Counted from the first letter of the stretch, positions 23,193 to 34,555 are shown. The stretch is DNA of 64,000 nucleotides from Stropharia rugosoannulata (GCA_028532985.1 JANCIK010000005.1:2362501-2426500); one strand, 5' to 3'. Numbers and translations are program-made. The notes: a model not told the origin generated them from the letters alone.

Positions 23193-26100
23193 CCCACCCG
23201 CGCCCGTCAGGACGAGCCTGGATGTATGTTTAATGTCTATCATTCGCCACTCAGCATCACTCGTACCCGCACCCGCCCCCGCGTGCCCCAGCTGCTGCTT
23301 ATGCGAGCCAGCGCAAATCCCGTGCGCGCCGAGCGCGGATGACTGAGATATGGGTACTGTGTGGGTGGGCACGCTGTGATGGACGTGATGGTGGGTGTCT
23401 ATGTGTGTATTGCTCAGTGTTCATTGCCTAATGTTCAGTGTTCAGTGCGTGTAGATCTGCCGCCCTGCCTACCCGACAACGCGACACAATGTATTGTGAT
23501 ACTGGTTTTATGTGGGCACAGCGACAACGTAGGCGTGCGCACATGGATGGCGATCTATGGCATCACGGGCTCTGCGTGTGCGTATGTGGTGTCGCGGAGT
23601 GAGATGGGCGTGCGCTTCCGAGCAGAGGACGCGAGCCGTTTCCGTGCCGCGCCGTGCGTGGGACGCGGATGTGTGCGCGTGCGTACGTACTGCAGCGGCT
23701 CGTAGCTCTTGCGCTTACTCTCGGGCTTGTTCATTTCGACTCCCACTTGCCACACGCACGCATACGGCCGCCGGCACACTGCGCGTCCGCGGCATAACGC
23801 AGGAACCGCGCGGACCCACCGCCTTCCTTTGCGACGCTTGGGTCCGCGAGGCCGTCGGTGACGTAGTCTCGAGTCGAGTCTGGGGAAAGTGCAGAGCGTA
23901 CGCGGTGGCGGAGAAGCCCCATGGCTTGTCTGTCTATTTGCCTGCAGCTGCCTGCCTGCTAGTGCTATGTATAGTCCGACCTGGCAGTGCCGCGGGAACA
24001 GTTTTCATGGGAAAGGCTGGCCCTCGAGTGAGACTAACTGGCTTCAGGTGCGTGTGTGCTCTATCGAACGCCGATCGCGCAGCACCTAGTTTGGGCATTA
24101 CTGAGTACAGTATACCAGGACGGCTGAACGCATTGACTTCTGGTTCAAGGAGGACGTCCCACTCCATCATACCCAACTTTAGAAGCTACATTTGACGCGA
24201 ACTAAATACGCGTGTTTCCGGGCGTGCTGGGGAAGCACATACATTCACCTGGTGGTGGCACGCATCTGGCATTATTCTTGCCACAGCTTGCAGGCGACAT
24301 ACACGCAAATTCAGGCGTGGTGCTGGCATTTACCTTTTTAGAACTGTCAGACAACGGTGGGTGGGAGGAGTGGAGAGCCGTCGGCGTCCATCATCAGTGG
24401 TGTGTGACGATCTGTTTATTTTTTCTAAGAAAAAAAAATTGTTGACAGGCTAGAATGGAGGAGTTGGTATGAGTCAATTACAGGACCTATCCCTTGGCGG
24501 ACGAAAAAGAGTCAGCTTGCCAATAAAATTCCGTGCATGGCCGGCGTGGGCGGTTTATGCGTGTCATATTCACTCAAGTACGCCACCACCGCTTGCACGC
24601 GGACCGACCCTTTCCTCCCAGAACATGAGCTGCTCAGCAGGTGGATCGATCTATGTCACAAAAATTTGCCCATATAGTTCTCATATAATCAAAAATAAAA
24701 ACGACATCCACATACACATGTCCAAGATCCGCGGTAGTCTCATCTGTTCTGGATGTTAATACTAATAAATTGTATTGGACGCAAATTTAGCGCAGGGCTG
24801 GATCCATCTCTCTGTCCTGTCCCAAGGAATCGTGTGGAAACAATAGCATTACATATCCTGGACCGTGTCTGCAAAATAGGACGAAACGTGGACAGGACCG
24901 GTCAATCCGGACAGTACATTTTTGGCTTGTGGGTACTGCGTTTAGTCAGTTGACAGAGGCTGACTTACGTTAAGGTGTAGTTCTGTGCTAGGTGGATGAA
25001 TAAGTACAGTCAGGCGGGCGTGCTGCTTCTCATCTCGTATTTTCTTACTTACTAAGATATACCGGTGTAGTACATCTTGAAGACTGTCCGTGGGGTCCCA
25101 ATTAGAGCATATATTATCGATTCATTGCAGGAAAATTAAAACGGCTTGATGGAGACTTAGTTCTTATCAAAACAAAATGTGTGCTCGAAATTGACGGCCT
25201 ACCGATATATATTAAAACAAATCCGTACCAATTCAGCGGACTCCAGGATCGCCTTCTGGTCGGCATATGGCCAGCCCATTCGCTGAATTAACTGTAAAAT
25301 GTTTGCAATGGTGTTCGTAAGCTTTTTTGTAAGCGACTTTCAGGTATGGGTAATCATCTTCGCCCTAAAAATTTGTGCTGAGTAGTTACAGCGGAAATTC
25401 CAGAGCTTGATTAGTACCGCAGTGTCTTACTATTGGACCCAATTTTAAGACCGTGATGGTTCTCAAGAGAAGAGATGTGTCATGTATATTCGGCGATGGG
25501 ATTTTAAATGCAGGCATCTATTCTATAAGTTCAGGGAACTCTAAGGACGCCGACTCAGATATGCACAACCCGCTGTAAGAGCTATGAAGCATAGATTAAA
25601 TCTAACCCTTTTATTAACGACCTTACTGACGGCCATTCAAAGGCTACTAGTAGCTCCAAAGTAATCCGGAGTATGAATAGTAGGCCGAATATCTATCCTA
25701 CTGCTGCGCCTCATTTTTTCAGTGTGTGGGTTGAATAATTAAGAGATATGTCGCGAGTATACTAGTAAAGCGGGCCCTCACAGCGATTGGATACTAAGTA
25801 GCCGCAAGCAGCCCTCTTCCAGCTTTTACTAAGCTTTGCATGCCTCAGCTACTATCATCTCGGCGTGAGAACGTCAATAAGGCAAACTCCGGGAAATCGT
25901 TTCGCGTCTGCGCAACTTGTTTCAAGAAGTTGCAGACAACGACGTTCTTCGCAGAAGACGCGATGGTCTGGCAATATGACAGCCGGAGACCTTGGACCGC
26001 ATCTTTGAAATCATAGCGATTCGCTTCAGTGTATCCGCCTCGCTTGCGGGAGATCGTCACTGTACACTTCGTTCTGGCAGCACTTCCAACAAGGGATCAG

Positions 26101-26550
26101 ATCTCAGACCCAGTTACCACTGGTTCAACCACCATGTTATCACACCTGAAGGGTTTTGGGCTCTTGCGTAACTCTGCCCGTTTTCTCTCGACGTGACCCC
26201 TCTCTTTCGAAACCACTTCCGTCGGTATGCTTTATTGGACCTTATATACCTCTGCCAATGAAGGAAGTGCCGACCAAACTCAGTAATAAGAAGAAGTCAA
26301 GAGATTAACGGACGAGTGAAGCCGTGCTAGATCATCACTACTGTTGTGTTTGTTGTTTCTAAATTTATAAAAAATGTTCTGCAAACCATCCTACAAACCA
26401 TGGTTGTTACCTCGACACCCGTCTGGATATAATGATAACCTTTAATACGAATGTAAGCTCTCATGTACAGCTTCTTTACTTATAAAGTAATACAGCTAAT
26501 GAATACTCTATAGCAAAACTCCCAAGATCCCTTGTGTCAGTAAAAGCTTT
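23193..26550. other. Gene-free, compositionally mixed region
   Basis: From 23.2 to about 24.0 kb the sequence is GC-rich with many CpG and GTGCGC-type words. From about 24.6 kb it is AT-richer. No coding gene, RNA gene or intact mobile element is recognised. A minus-strand frame at 25845-26060 could be a relic but has no paralogue in the window. Confidence 0.45.
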
Positions 26551-27480
26551 ATGGTGACGAAGACGAGGGTTTTTTCTGCGATTGCGGCGCCTGGCGCTGT
26601 TCAAATTGTGCTCATTTCTCTTCCGTATTTAGTTTTCTCAAAATCCGTGCCCTCATTCCCTCTACAGAATACTAGTGCTCTCGGTAGGCCAGCCTTCTCT
26701 GCGAGGCACATCCAAGACACATCCTGCATTGCGTTTAATTGCCATTGCATTTTTAGGTCCGCTGGTCGACTTGATGCTTCTCTACGAGGGGATGGACATA
26801 CTGCTCCACGCGTATCTTATCAAGCAGTTATTCAGATATGTCGTCCTCGTGGCGGGCAAACATAGGCGACTTCCGTGGATCTTTTGGACCGTATTTATTA
26901 TATAGGCTGACGTGTATATCAAGTGAGTCCACATTAAACTATCTAGTCACCGTCGCTTAATATGTAAATCAGTGATCCCCACAAGGTGTCATTATTTCCT
27001 TTCCGAGGTCATAGCCTCAGATTTCGTGGGCCCTGATGTCGAGCCGGAAGAGATGAAACAAGCGATTCGGCTACGGCGGAAGGCCTGCTTTCATCACTTC
27101 AGAATATTAGTGACGCACTCTCGCCGTCCCTCGAGCATCAGCACGGCCGATTGTCCACTCACAGGTGCGCGACAGGTTGACGTCGATGGCGATTAGCACA
27201 AAAATTATTATCGTCTCTATCGCCATCGTCTTCGTGCCCACGCTGAAGGCAGAGACGCATACACCGCCGCCTGTTCCGGACGGCTAGCCTGCGCTCGCGT
27301 TTTTTCTGGACAAACTTTGTCGGGGCCGTTGCCCATGGCGCGGTAGTATCGTTTGCACTTGGGAAGCTGTTGATCACCGCGATCCTCGCAGTCTTTATTT
27401 GCCAGAGCCTGGAAAGGGTTGGGGTCATTAATAAAGAGAACAAGGTGCCTCAGTTGATGTACATGTACATGTTCATTCAG
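26551..27480 (+). pseudogene. Decayed auxin efflux carrier (PIN-like) gene copy
   Basis: Blocks in several frames match, in order, the intact carrier at 34556-36381. At 26551-26694 is the N-terminal VFSAIAAPGAVQIV / LPYLVFSK segment. At about 26758-26850 a PLVDLMLLYEGMDI / LIKQLF segment. At about 26987-27120 the VGPDVEPEEMKQAIRLRRKA segment. At 27188-27320 a membrane segment plus NFVGA. At about 27365-27460 the GKLLITAILAVFICQ-like segment with VINKEN. Frameshifts, a stop within the PDG loop and loss of most of the central cytoplasmic loop make it non-functional. An intron equivalent to one in the intact gene is still present, so it arose by DNA duplication and not by retrotransposition. It lies on the opposite strand to the intact gene. 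Confidence 0.82.
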
Positions 27481-27643
27481 TTGTTAGGCACCATTAATGG
27501 AACTATGCCAGTGATCAGTAAATGACCTAATAGTACGTTACAGGTGCTTTCGACACGGGTGTAATGAAACACGATTCAGCTACTTGTTATTGAAGGCATG
27601 CTTTTCATCTCGTATTGCAATAAATACAGCAAAGCGGAATGGC

Positions 27644-29371
27644 TTAAACGACTATTATGGTACATTTAACACAATTACATTCACTCCCAGAGTCGGTGAA
27701 CTCAAAATTTTGCTCAATTCCATCCCAATCAACATTCGCTACTATTTCCCTTAACCTCATCACCATATCGCTATTAAGCTGAGAGCATGAGTTGAGTACA
27801 AGTGTGCTGATTTGTGCATTACATTTATGTCGGCGAATAAGGGACTCTTGCAGTGCTGAGAAGAAAGCGTCATTGCCAATGCACTCCATATCAAATTCGA
27901 TTCCTTGCAGTTGGATGTCGGTAAGACTTGCAAAATATAACTCCGTTGATCCACCAACTGTGATCTCACCACCAACTGCGAGCCCAATGGCGGGCACAAG
28001 GCAGTGGGCTAAACCAGTGTCTGTCAATATTATATGGGAAAGGTTGGGTAAGCATCCAAACGTTTTTGCAACTTCAGGTGCAGCCAAATCTTCGAATCCA
28101 CGGATAAAAGCCGAATGGACATCTTGCATAATAGGTAACCCGGAGCCAAAAACTGCGTATAAAAGGTCATAAAAGCCAGAAGAGTCCATTTCTTGGAAGA
28201 TTATTTCCACGCGGATACCATCGTTAATTGACTTGAGTGGGTTTCGGAAGTTTATGGCGATTTCCGTTGGGAAACTACCGTAAACTGACATTGATTTTGG
28301 AAAGAATAGATCAGATGGTTGGTCCATGTAACATTTGCCAATCGCCGTGAACATTTCCTTTACTTTCTGTAGGCAGTTTGGCGAAGTTCTGTTGTAGTTA
28401 GCATGTACATCAAGGTCAGCGGTTAACGGGAAAGTGACGTGACGAAGGAGCAAAGCAGCCTCGTCCACAGAGGAGGAAACATGTAGTCTTCGAAGCCTAG
28501 GAAACATCACTTGGTGAGAACGAAGATTGTCGATTTGATTGAAGGAATCCAGTGAATCTATTAGCATCAAATCTTCCAGCGACTGCAGTGCTTCCAGAGC
28601 AGTGATCAATTGTGGCCATGTCAACGGAGACACAGTCCCGACTTGATTCAAATAGAGAGTGGTGATCGATGCAGGTAGATTCAAAGTCCAGTCCATCTTG
28701 CAGCCATGAAGACTAACGTAGCACAGTTCGTTTGCTCCAGAAAAGATGGTTGCTGGTAGAAAGGTACGCGTGTTGGTAGAACCCCTGAATACGCGAAACC
28801 TTTTCAGGCGTACAAGCCCTGTTGCTACACCTTCCCAAAACCCGTACCATCGCGTCCTCATTTCTCTATCATCATTAAAATATAGCTCTCTCACGGATTC
28901 TTTGTGGCTTAACAGCCTCTTCTTTACAAGATCGGCAGTGCGCTGACTTGTTCGAGCGTCAATCCTAATTGTTAAAGCGGAATATTTTGCCCGTTTAATC
29001 ATTTCTTCAGCCCAGTGTTCTTGCCATAATGGTGGCTCAGTCCACAACCCAGCAAAGTTTAACGCAATCTTTCGCCAAGCAGTACAGACATGGCTGACTT
29101 TTGTCCAACGCAGAAGTTCAGTCCGCTTGTGGTAGTAGAACATCGTATTTAGTTGCGATCCCTCTTTAACAGCAAGGAAAATGTTTGCAATTATTTCCGG
29201 GGGGAGGCGGGATATAGGTGCACGTTCGTTTCTTTGAGTCTGCAAAGCGACGAGTTCGTCCAGACGTTTATGGATGGCGGCATTAATTTGCTCCCTTATC
29301 GTGTCTTCAGGGCTAATACGCGTCGACGATTCACCTGGTGTAGACGTAGTGCATGTGTCCAAAATGGCCAT
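27644..29371 (-). CDS. F-box protein, tandem paralogue 1 (intronless)
   Basis: A single uninterrupted frame of 575 residues. After a charged N-terminal region, the F-box-like motif APISRLPPEIIANIFLAVKE lies at about residues 50-70, followed by VSHVCTAWRKIALNFAGLWT, the usual second half of agaric F-box proteins. The remainder has irregular leucine-rich repeats (LESL-like blocks such as LEALQSLEDLMLID) that probably bind the substrate. The product would join an SCF ubiquitin ligase through Skp1. Its neighbour at 29852-31567 is a clear paralogue on the same strand with the shared block EHWAEEMIKR. The decayed auxin-carrier copy lies just downstream. Confidence 0.85.
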   Translation of the reverse strand: MAILDTCTTSTPGESSTRISPEDTIREQINAAIHKRLDELVALQTQRNERAPISRLPPEIIANIFLAVKEGSQLNTMFYYHKRTELLRWTKVSHVCTAWRKIALNFAGLWTEPPLWQEHWAEEMIKRAKYSALTIRIDARTSQRTADLVKKRLLSHKESVRELYFNDDREMRTRWYGFWEGVATGLVRLKRFRVFRGSTNTRTFLPATIFSGANELCYVSLHGCKMDWTLNLPASITTLYLNQVGTVSPLTWPQLITALEALQSLEDLMLIDSLDSFNQIDNLRSHQVMFPRLRRLHVSSSVDEAALLLRHVTFPLTADLDVHANYNRTSPNCLQKVKEMFTAIGKCYMDQPSDLFFPKSMSVYGSFPTEIAINFRNPLKSINDGIRVEIIFQEMDSSGFYDLLYAVFGSGLPIMQDVHSAFIRGFEDLAAPEVAKTFGCLPNLSHIILTDTGLAHCLVPAIGLAVGGEITVGGSTELYFASLTDIQLQGIEFDMECIGNDAFFSALQESLIRRHKCNAQISTLVLNSCSQLNSDMVMRLREIVANVDWDGIEQNFEFTDSGSECNCVKCTIIVV

Positions 29372-29851
29372 TGCTGTTGGAAGTTGGAGCTGATGTGGTA
29401 TAACGTAGAGACTTGAGCTTGTATTGCCAGGATTGCAGAAGAGCAGAAGATACGAGCGTTATGTTAGGTTTGAAGCCGAACGTGCGAGTACATAGTATAA
29501 AATACAGTGATATGGTTTAGGCTGTGCTGGCATAATTACTACTTAAATAGCGCCGGCTGTCGCCGGGCTCCTCCGCTCGCTACGCCAGTCCCAAAAAACA
29601 TACAATGTTTTGTTCTGTATGACTCATGTGCATACACTACAGTATACGGCTCGTACATTAGGTAAATATGCATGTGCAGACGTTTTCATCGCAGATTTTC
29701 TTACCAAGACTCTTGCTATATAACCGAATACCAATCATTAGCATCACGAACCAAATATTTTATTGGACAAGAAAACAAAAACACACGACATGGCAGGGCT
29801 CTCAGGGCTCTTCACATGCCTAGAGAGTAGCAGAAAGCTCGAATACGCAAG
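29372..29851. other. Spacer between tandem F-box genes
   Basis: Upstream region of F-box paralogue 1 and 3' flank of paralogue 2. No further feature is recognised. Confidence 0.45.
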
Positions 29852-31567
29852 CTAGTCGGAAAATAAATCCGAATCATAGTAAAAAGGCCATGTGAACTCA
29901 AAGCCGTCGTAGTCATAGATCTCCTCTCCGTCCCAGTCAACATCCACAACTATTTCTTTCAACCGCTCTACCATACCGCCATCGAGCTTGAGGCATCTTG
30001 TCAGTATAAGGTGGGTGATCTCTGCATTATGTTCATAACGTTGAATGAGAGAGTTTTGCAGCGCTGAGAGAAAATCGTCATTGCCGTCGCGCTCGCCATA
30101 GAATTCAACTGTTTCTAGTTCGAGGACAGAAAGATCTGCAAAGTAGAGCTCTTTTGAGTCACCAGCTTGAAGTCCAAGAGCCTGCAAAAAAATTTCTACT
30201 GTAGTAGATTGGATGCTTATACGAGATAGATTGGGCAAGCATCCCAATGTTTTCGCAAGTCCAAGTGGAGTCATATCTTCAAGGTCAGTGATCGACGCCG
30301 AACGGATATCTTGCATAGGTAACCCAGAGTTAAATACCGCGGATACAAGGTCATGAAAGCCGTTAGAGTCCAGTTCTTCAAAGTTTATTTCCAACCAGAG
30401 GGGACGAACGACTTTATTGGGACCTCTATCAGTATCCGCGATTTCGAACAGTATCATGATTTCACGCGAAAAAGCACATTGAATAATTAAGTCGTGGAGA
30501 GGTGGATCAAATTGACCATGTGCATAGCATTGGCCGATTGCTATGAGCATTTCCTTCACTTTTGGTATCCCGTTTGACGCAGTTCTTGTATGTGTAGCAG
30601 TCACGGTAAGGCAAGTAGTTGACGGGAAAGTGATGTAACGAAAGAACGACGCAGCCTCGTCCACGGAGAAGGAAACAGATAGACTTCGAAGCTTGGGAAG
30701 GTTCACTTGGTGCAAGCGGCAATCGTCAATTTGATTGAAGAAGCAATCTACAGCATCGGTTAGCGACAAAACTTCGAGCGACTGTAAGCCTTCTAGAGTG
30801 TTGATCAATTGCAGCCATGTCGACGGAGACCCAGTCATTACTTTCCGCAGCTCCAGAATTGTGATAGAAGGCGGTAGATTCAAAGCCCAGTATGCGATAC
30901 AATCATTGAGAACAACCTTGCTAAGTTTGTTCGCTTCAGAAAAGATGGTTGCCGTTAAAAGAAAAGGCCTGTAGGGAGAACCGTCTATGCATAATTTTTC
31001 CAAGCGCACATAGCCAGTTGACAAGGCTTCTAAGAACCCGTACTGCGTCCAATTCGACCAATTTCGGATATGTAGCTCTCTCACTGACTCTTTGTGACCT
31101 AACAGTGTCTGCTTTGCAAGATCAAGAATGCGCGGACTTGGCTGAGATTCGACTCTGATAGTCAAAGCGCAATGCTTTGAACGTTTGATCATTTCTTCAG
31201 CCCAGTGTTCATTCCAGAATGGTGGTTCAGTCCAGAGTGCAGAAAAGTCTACAGCGATCTTCCGCCAAGCACTGCTAACATGACTGACGTTTATCCAACC
31301 TTGCAGCGCTTGACTCCGGGTGTAGCGAAAATTGTTCATTGCGTCCGTTTCCGTGAGCTCTTTAACAGCAAGAAAAATGTTTGACATGATTTCTGTGGGA
31401 AGGCGAGATATGGGTGCACATTTGTCTCTCTGAGCTCCCAAAGCGACGACTTCTGCCGGGCATTTTTGGGCAGTAACATTGACTTGCTTTTTTTCCGTGG
31501 CTTTAAGGCTGGCGTGCGTTGATGATTCACCCGCTGCGAACGTGGTGCATATGTCCATAGAAGCCAT
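29852..31567 (-). CDS. F-box protein, tandem paralogue 2 (intronless)
   Basis: A single frame of 571 residues, paralogous along its whole length to the gene at 27644-29371. The F-box-like motif APISRLPTEIMSNIFLAVKE is followed by WINVSHVSSAWRKIAVDFSA and EHWAEEMIKRSKHCALTIRV. Leucine-rich repeat-like segments follow, with an acidic/aromatic tail (DYDGFEFTWPFYYDSD). Both genes share the N-terminal pattern with CTTxxxGESST, so they arose by tandem duplication. By eye they agree at roughly half of positions in the F-box region and less in the leucine-rich part, as expected if substrate recognition has diverged. SCF membership is inferred from the F-box. Confidence 0.85.
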   Translation of the reverse strand: MASMDICTTFAAGESSTHASLKATEKKQVNVTAQKCPAEVVALGAQRDKCAPISRLPTEIMSNIFLAVKELTETDAMNNFRYTRSQALQGWINVSHVSSAWRKIAVDFSALWTEPPFWNEHWAEEMIKRSKHCALTIRVESQPSPRILDLAKQTLLGHKESVRELHIRNWSNWTQYGFLEALSTGYVRLEKLCIDGSPYRPFLLTATIFSEANKLSKVVLNDCIAYWALNLPPSITILELRKVMTGSPSTWLQLINTLEGLQSLEVLSLTDAVDCFFNQIDDCRLHQVNLPKLRSLSVSFSVDEAASFFRYITFPSTTCLTVTATHTRTASNGIPKVKEMLIAIGQCYAHGQFDPPLHDLIIQCAFSREIMILFEIADTDRGPNKVVRPLWLEINFEELDSNGFHDLVSAVFNSGLPMQDIRSASITDLEDMTPLGLAKTLGCLPNLSRISIQSTTVEIFLQALGLQAGDSKELYFADLSVLELETVEFYGERDGNDDFLSALQNSLIQRYEHNAEITHLILTRCLKLDGGMVERLKEIVVDVDWDGEEIYDYDGFEFTWPFYYDSDLFSD

Positions 31568-32317
31568 TTCTGCAAACTTTTAGGAGTTGGGATGGAGTAG
31601 CCTAAAAGCAGTCCAATTCGTCTCGGTTGTAGGGATTGCAGTAGTTAGGTGTTGAGTATGTGTTTAGTTTGAATTTGAAAGCGTATGAGCGGAGGCTGAA
31701 TATAGATTGAATCTCCGCTTATAGAGTAGCGCCGATCTTACTGTAGAGTACTTTGGATAACTCCAAGATAACTCGTAGACGCACAGTCGAGGTTCGGGGT
31801 CGACTATGTAGTTATATGTGGTTGCCATATATGGAAAATACCTCCAGTAAGTACTCGTAACGCGTCGGCATCAAAGTTGAGGAAAAGAAGATCGCTAAAT
31901 ATTCTACGCCCAGTTGCTTGCCCGTCGCGTGAAAACACACAGTGCTTCCGGTGCGACTACAAAAACCGGAGTCGGAGCCATTCGCTATTGGAGGTATCGT
32001 TTCACTTTCGCAACAGATTTACTCTTCATTCAAACCCGCCATCAATCAACAACAATTCATCAAGCTAATCCAGCATCCACCAGGAAATAACTCCCCGCAC
32101 CACTCGCGTATGTATCAGCGTTTCTAGTCGATGCCAGCTGTGCGAACAGTTTCCGTTGGGCGCAGTTTTGAAACAACGCCGACTGTTATGTAATAGTTTA
32201 AACCTCTCGGTTCAAACCCTTCCAGTCACTCAACAAGCTCACGTTCTAAAATGAATGTATATACGGATTCTAATTTCTCTGTGGTATCAACATCACACAC
32301 TTTAGTAACCCGTAAGG
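31568..32317. other. Intergenic region between F-box genes
   Basis: This is the promoter side of paralogue 2 and the 3' flank of the third F-box gene. A GGTTCAAACCC word near 32208 resembles a tRNA T-loop but has no cloverleaf around it. Nothing else is seen. Confidence 0.45.
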
Positions 32318-33847
32318 TCAACAAGAGAATAGCTCACAATTGAACCACGCATCGTGCGGGTCGTCGTAGTTGAGACCAAATGGCCACGGCTCCGGCACGT
32401 CGCAGTTCTCCACATTGATGCACGCCTCGATCCAGTCCAGGCGCTGCCGCTGCCGGAGCACCGTCCTGCTGCGCCGGTCGAGACACAGCGTCCTGAGCGC
32501 ACTCTCCCCAGGCGCAGAGTCCCCGTCAGAGTCAGCGTCCTCCGAATCGGACTTGCGCATCTCCTTGAGCGTGAACACGAGGTCGCACAGGAACGGCACG
32601 TCCGCGGGTGGGAGCTCGCGCAGAGCGAGCGTATGCAACTTCGGCCACAGGCGCACACCGGTTGGATTGTCCGGGAGGAGGAGCGTCAGCACATCGGGTA
32701 CACACTCGTCAATCGTAGCCTCGGTGACAGCGGGCGTGGCGTGCATAAGCGCGGCGAGCACGTCCTCGTCGAGGGCGCACTGCTCCAGCTCTATGCGGTG
32801 CAGCATGGTGAGCCTACCCGCACCGGCACTCTGAGCGTCGAAGCTCTCGACAAGGTGCAGAGCGAGCGTCTCGAGGAGAGGTGCGGCGATGAGCGCGAAG
32901 AGGCGGGTGGGCGCAGAGCACGGCCCGCGGATGCGCAGCTGGCGGAGGCACGAGAGCGCAGCAACCTGCGGCGGTGCGGAGGGGTCGCGCGGGTGGTGCA
33001 TATAGAGTTGATTGAGGGAGAGGTTGGCTAGTTGCGGTGCGGACTCGAGCAGCTGCTTGAGCTGAGCTGGTGTGATGTAGTGTCGTGTCCAGCCATCGAT
33101 GTGCAGCGTGGTGACAGATGAGAGCGGAGGGTGTAGGCATCCTACGGCGTGCCCCGCCAGGCGGACAAAGGAAAGGGGTATGCCAGGAGCTAATATCGTG
33201 GATTGCACGGTTGGATAAGCCTGGCGCGGGGATCCCGACTCGACCTCTTCCCTATACTTGCCTATCATCAGGGTCAAGTGTTCGAGTATCGGAGTGCGTG
33301 CTGTACTAAGAAATTGCTCAAAAATAAGGGTGTGCTGCACAGAATTGGAAAAGAGTGACAGCCTGCGCCATCGCGACGAATGGGATGTTACAGCAAAGAG
33401 CACAGGGTCAATTTCGGGCACGTCGCAAAAGCGCAGGCTGATATCGACGAAGCAGCCTTGGGATCGTTTGAGATACGCCTCCAGCTGCAAAAGGATGCAC
33501 GAAAGCACATGCGTGGTGTTGATGCGCAAAGAGACGGTGTTCCATAGCAAGGGAGTGGAGAGCACAACGTCGCGCCATCGATGAGAGACATGAGAGGCAG
33601 TCACTTGAAAGGGCGGTCTTCGGCTTTTGCTTTTGCGCGTAGGTACAGCGTTGCGTTGGCAGATCAGCAGAATGTGAATGAGAAGTTCATCAGGCAAACG
33701 GTACAGGGGTGACGAAATGTTTCTTATCCGCGTTAACTTGGCGGATTCTCGCTGCAGCTCCTCGTCCACAACTGCCAGGTCCTGTAAAAGAGCTTCTCTG
33801 CGCTTGACGAGACGATTCACTGAGCTTTGCACGACTTCGTAGTCCAT
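32318..33847 (-). CDS. F-box protein with N-terminal coiled coil (intronless)
   Basis: A single frame of 509 residues. Residues 1-45 form a short coiled coil (VNRLVKRREALLQDLAVVDE), then the F-box SSPLYRLPDELLIHILLICQ, then VSHRWRDVVLSTPLLWNTVS. This architecture is very common among agaric F-box proteins. The rest is leucine-rich-repeat-like, with an acidic stretch SDSEDADSDGDS. It is not closely related to the two F-box genes downstream. Its upstream region contains copy 2 of the 300-bp dispersed block, whose TATA-like element lies about 375 nt upstream of this ATG in the correct orientation. The 3' half is markedly GC-rich. Confidence 0.87.
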   Translation of the reverse strand: MDYEVVQSSVNRLVKRREALLQDLAVVDEELQRESAKLTRIRNISSPLYRLPDELLIHILLICQRNAVPTRKSKSRRPPFQVTASHVSHRWRDVVLSTPLLWNTVSLRINTTHVLSCILLQLEAYLKRSQGCFVDISLRFCDVPEIDPVLFAVTSHSSRWRRLSLFSNSVQHTLIFEQFLSTARTPILEHLTLMIGKYREEVESGSPRQAYPTVQSTILAPGIPLSFVRLAGHAVGCLHPPLSSVTTLHIDGWTRHYITPAQLKQLLESAPQLANLSLNQLYMHHPRDPSAPPQVAALSCLRQLRIRGPCSAPTRLFALIAAPLLETLALHLVESFDAQSAGAGRLTMLHRIELEQCALDEDVLAALMHATPAVTEATIDECVPDVLTLLLPDNPTGVRLWPKLHTLALRELPPADVPFLCDLVFTLKEMRKSDSEDADSDGDSAPGESALRTLCLDRRSRTVLRQRQRLDWIEACINVENCDVPEPWPFGLNYDDPHDAWFNCELFSC

Positions 33848-33965
33848 CGTAATGAGCGCAGGAAGAAAGCGGCGTTGGCGCGTCGATATCAGCTGATCTC
33901 ACGGTTGTTTCCTTGAAATATTTGAAAGTGTATATTTGAGGCAAGTAAAGTACATAAAGCAAAGT

Positions 33966-34270
33966 AAAGTATCCATCAGACAGACGCTCGTCTCGCTGAG
34001 AATCAGTGGACTGCTGCGCTTCCGCACAGAGCCACCAACTCCCAAACGTCCTCGAGACTTCCACAAACGGAAGCCATGTTCTCTGTCAAACGAGAGAGCG
34101 CGGATGTCATCGAGTGGACATGAAGAATGCGGCATTTATAAAAATGCGAGACTCGGTCAGTTTCTGTAAACAGATCCTGATTGAGTATGTTCTAAGGAAT
34201 CACAGTCCCTCCTCCCTCCGTTATATACCTTTTTTACTTGGTCTGTGCGTTCTCCCACGGTACACGTGCA
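33966..34270 (-). repeat. Dispersed 300-bp block, copy 2
   Basis: Inverted, nearly identical copy of 18362-18665. The few differences seen include CCAGGCAAAA versus CCAAGTAAAA and TATAAGGG versus TATAACGG. It ends in a CTTTACTT-like tail about 120 bp from the start codon of the F-box gene at 33847, so it occupies that gene's promoter position. Confidence 0.75.
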
Positions 34271-34555
34271 TTGCCGCCCGTGGCCCGGCCGCCTAGCACC
34301 GTTCCGCCCTCAACTAGGAAATCCATGAGGCGCCGGTCACCGTCCTGTCTAAGCGGTTAATACAGTTGTCCGGGAAGGGTCCAGATACCAAACCCAATCG
34401 GAAGACTGATCATAAGGTTTGCAGACTGTAATGCAGCAAAATTCCGATGCTTGGGATCAACTTTATACTTCCACTAATTGCGATACTAGCCAGAGTCCAG
34501 GCCTTTGATTTCTTTTCGTTGATAACAATACACTAAATACCAAACATTATGTATT

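Noticed and set aside
21703..24195. Dense overlapping open frames on both strands around the transposon
   Set aside because: High GC content makes stops rare; several frames overlap each other and none has conserved structure.
32150..32230. GGTTCAAACCC word resembling a tRNA T-loop
   Set aside because: No acceptor, anticodon or D stem can be drawn around it.
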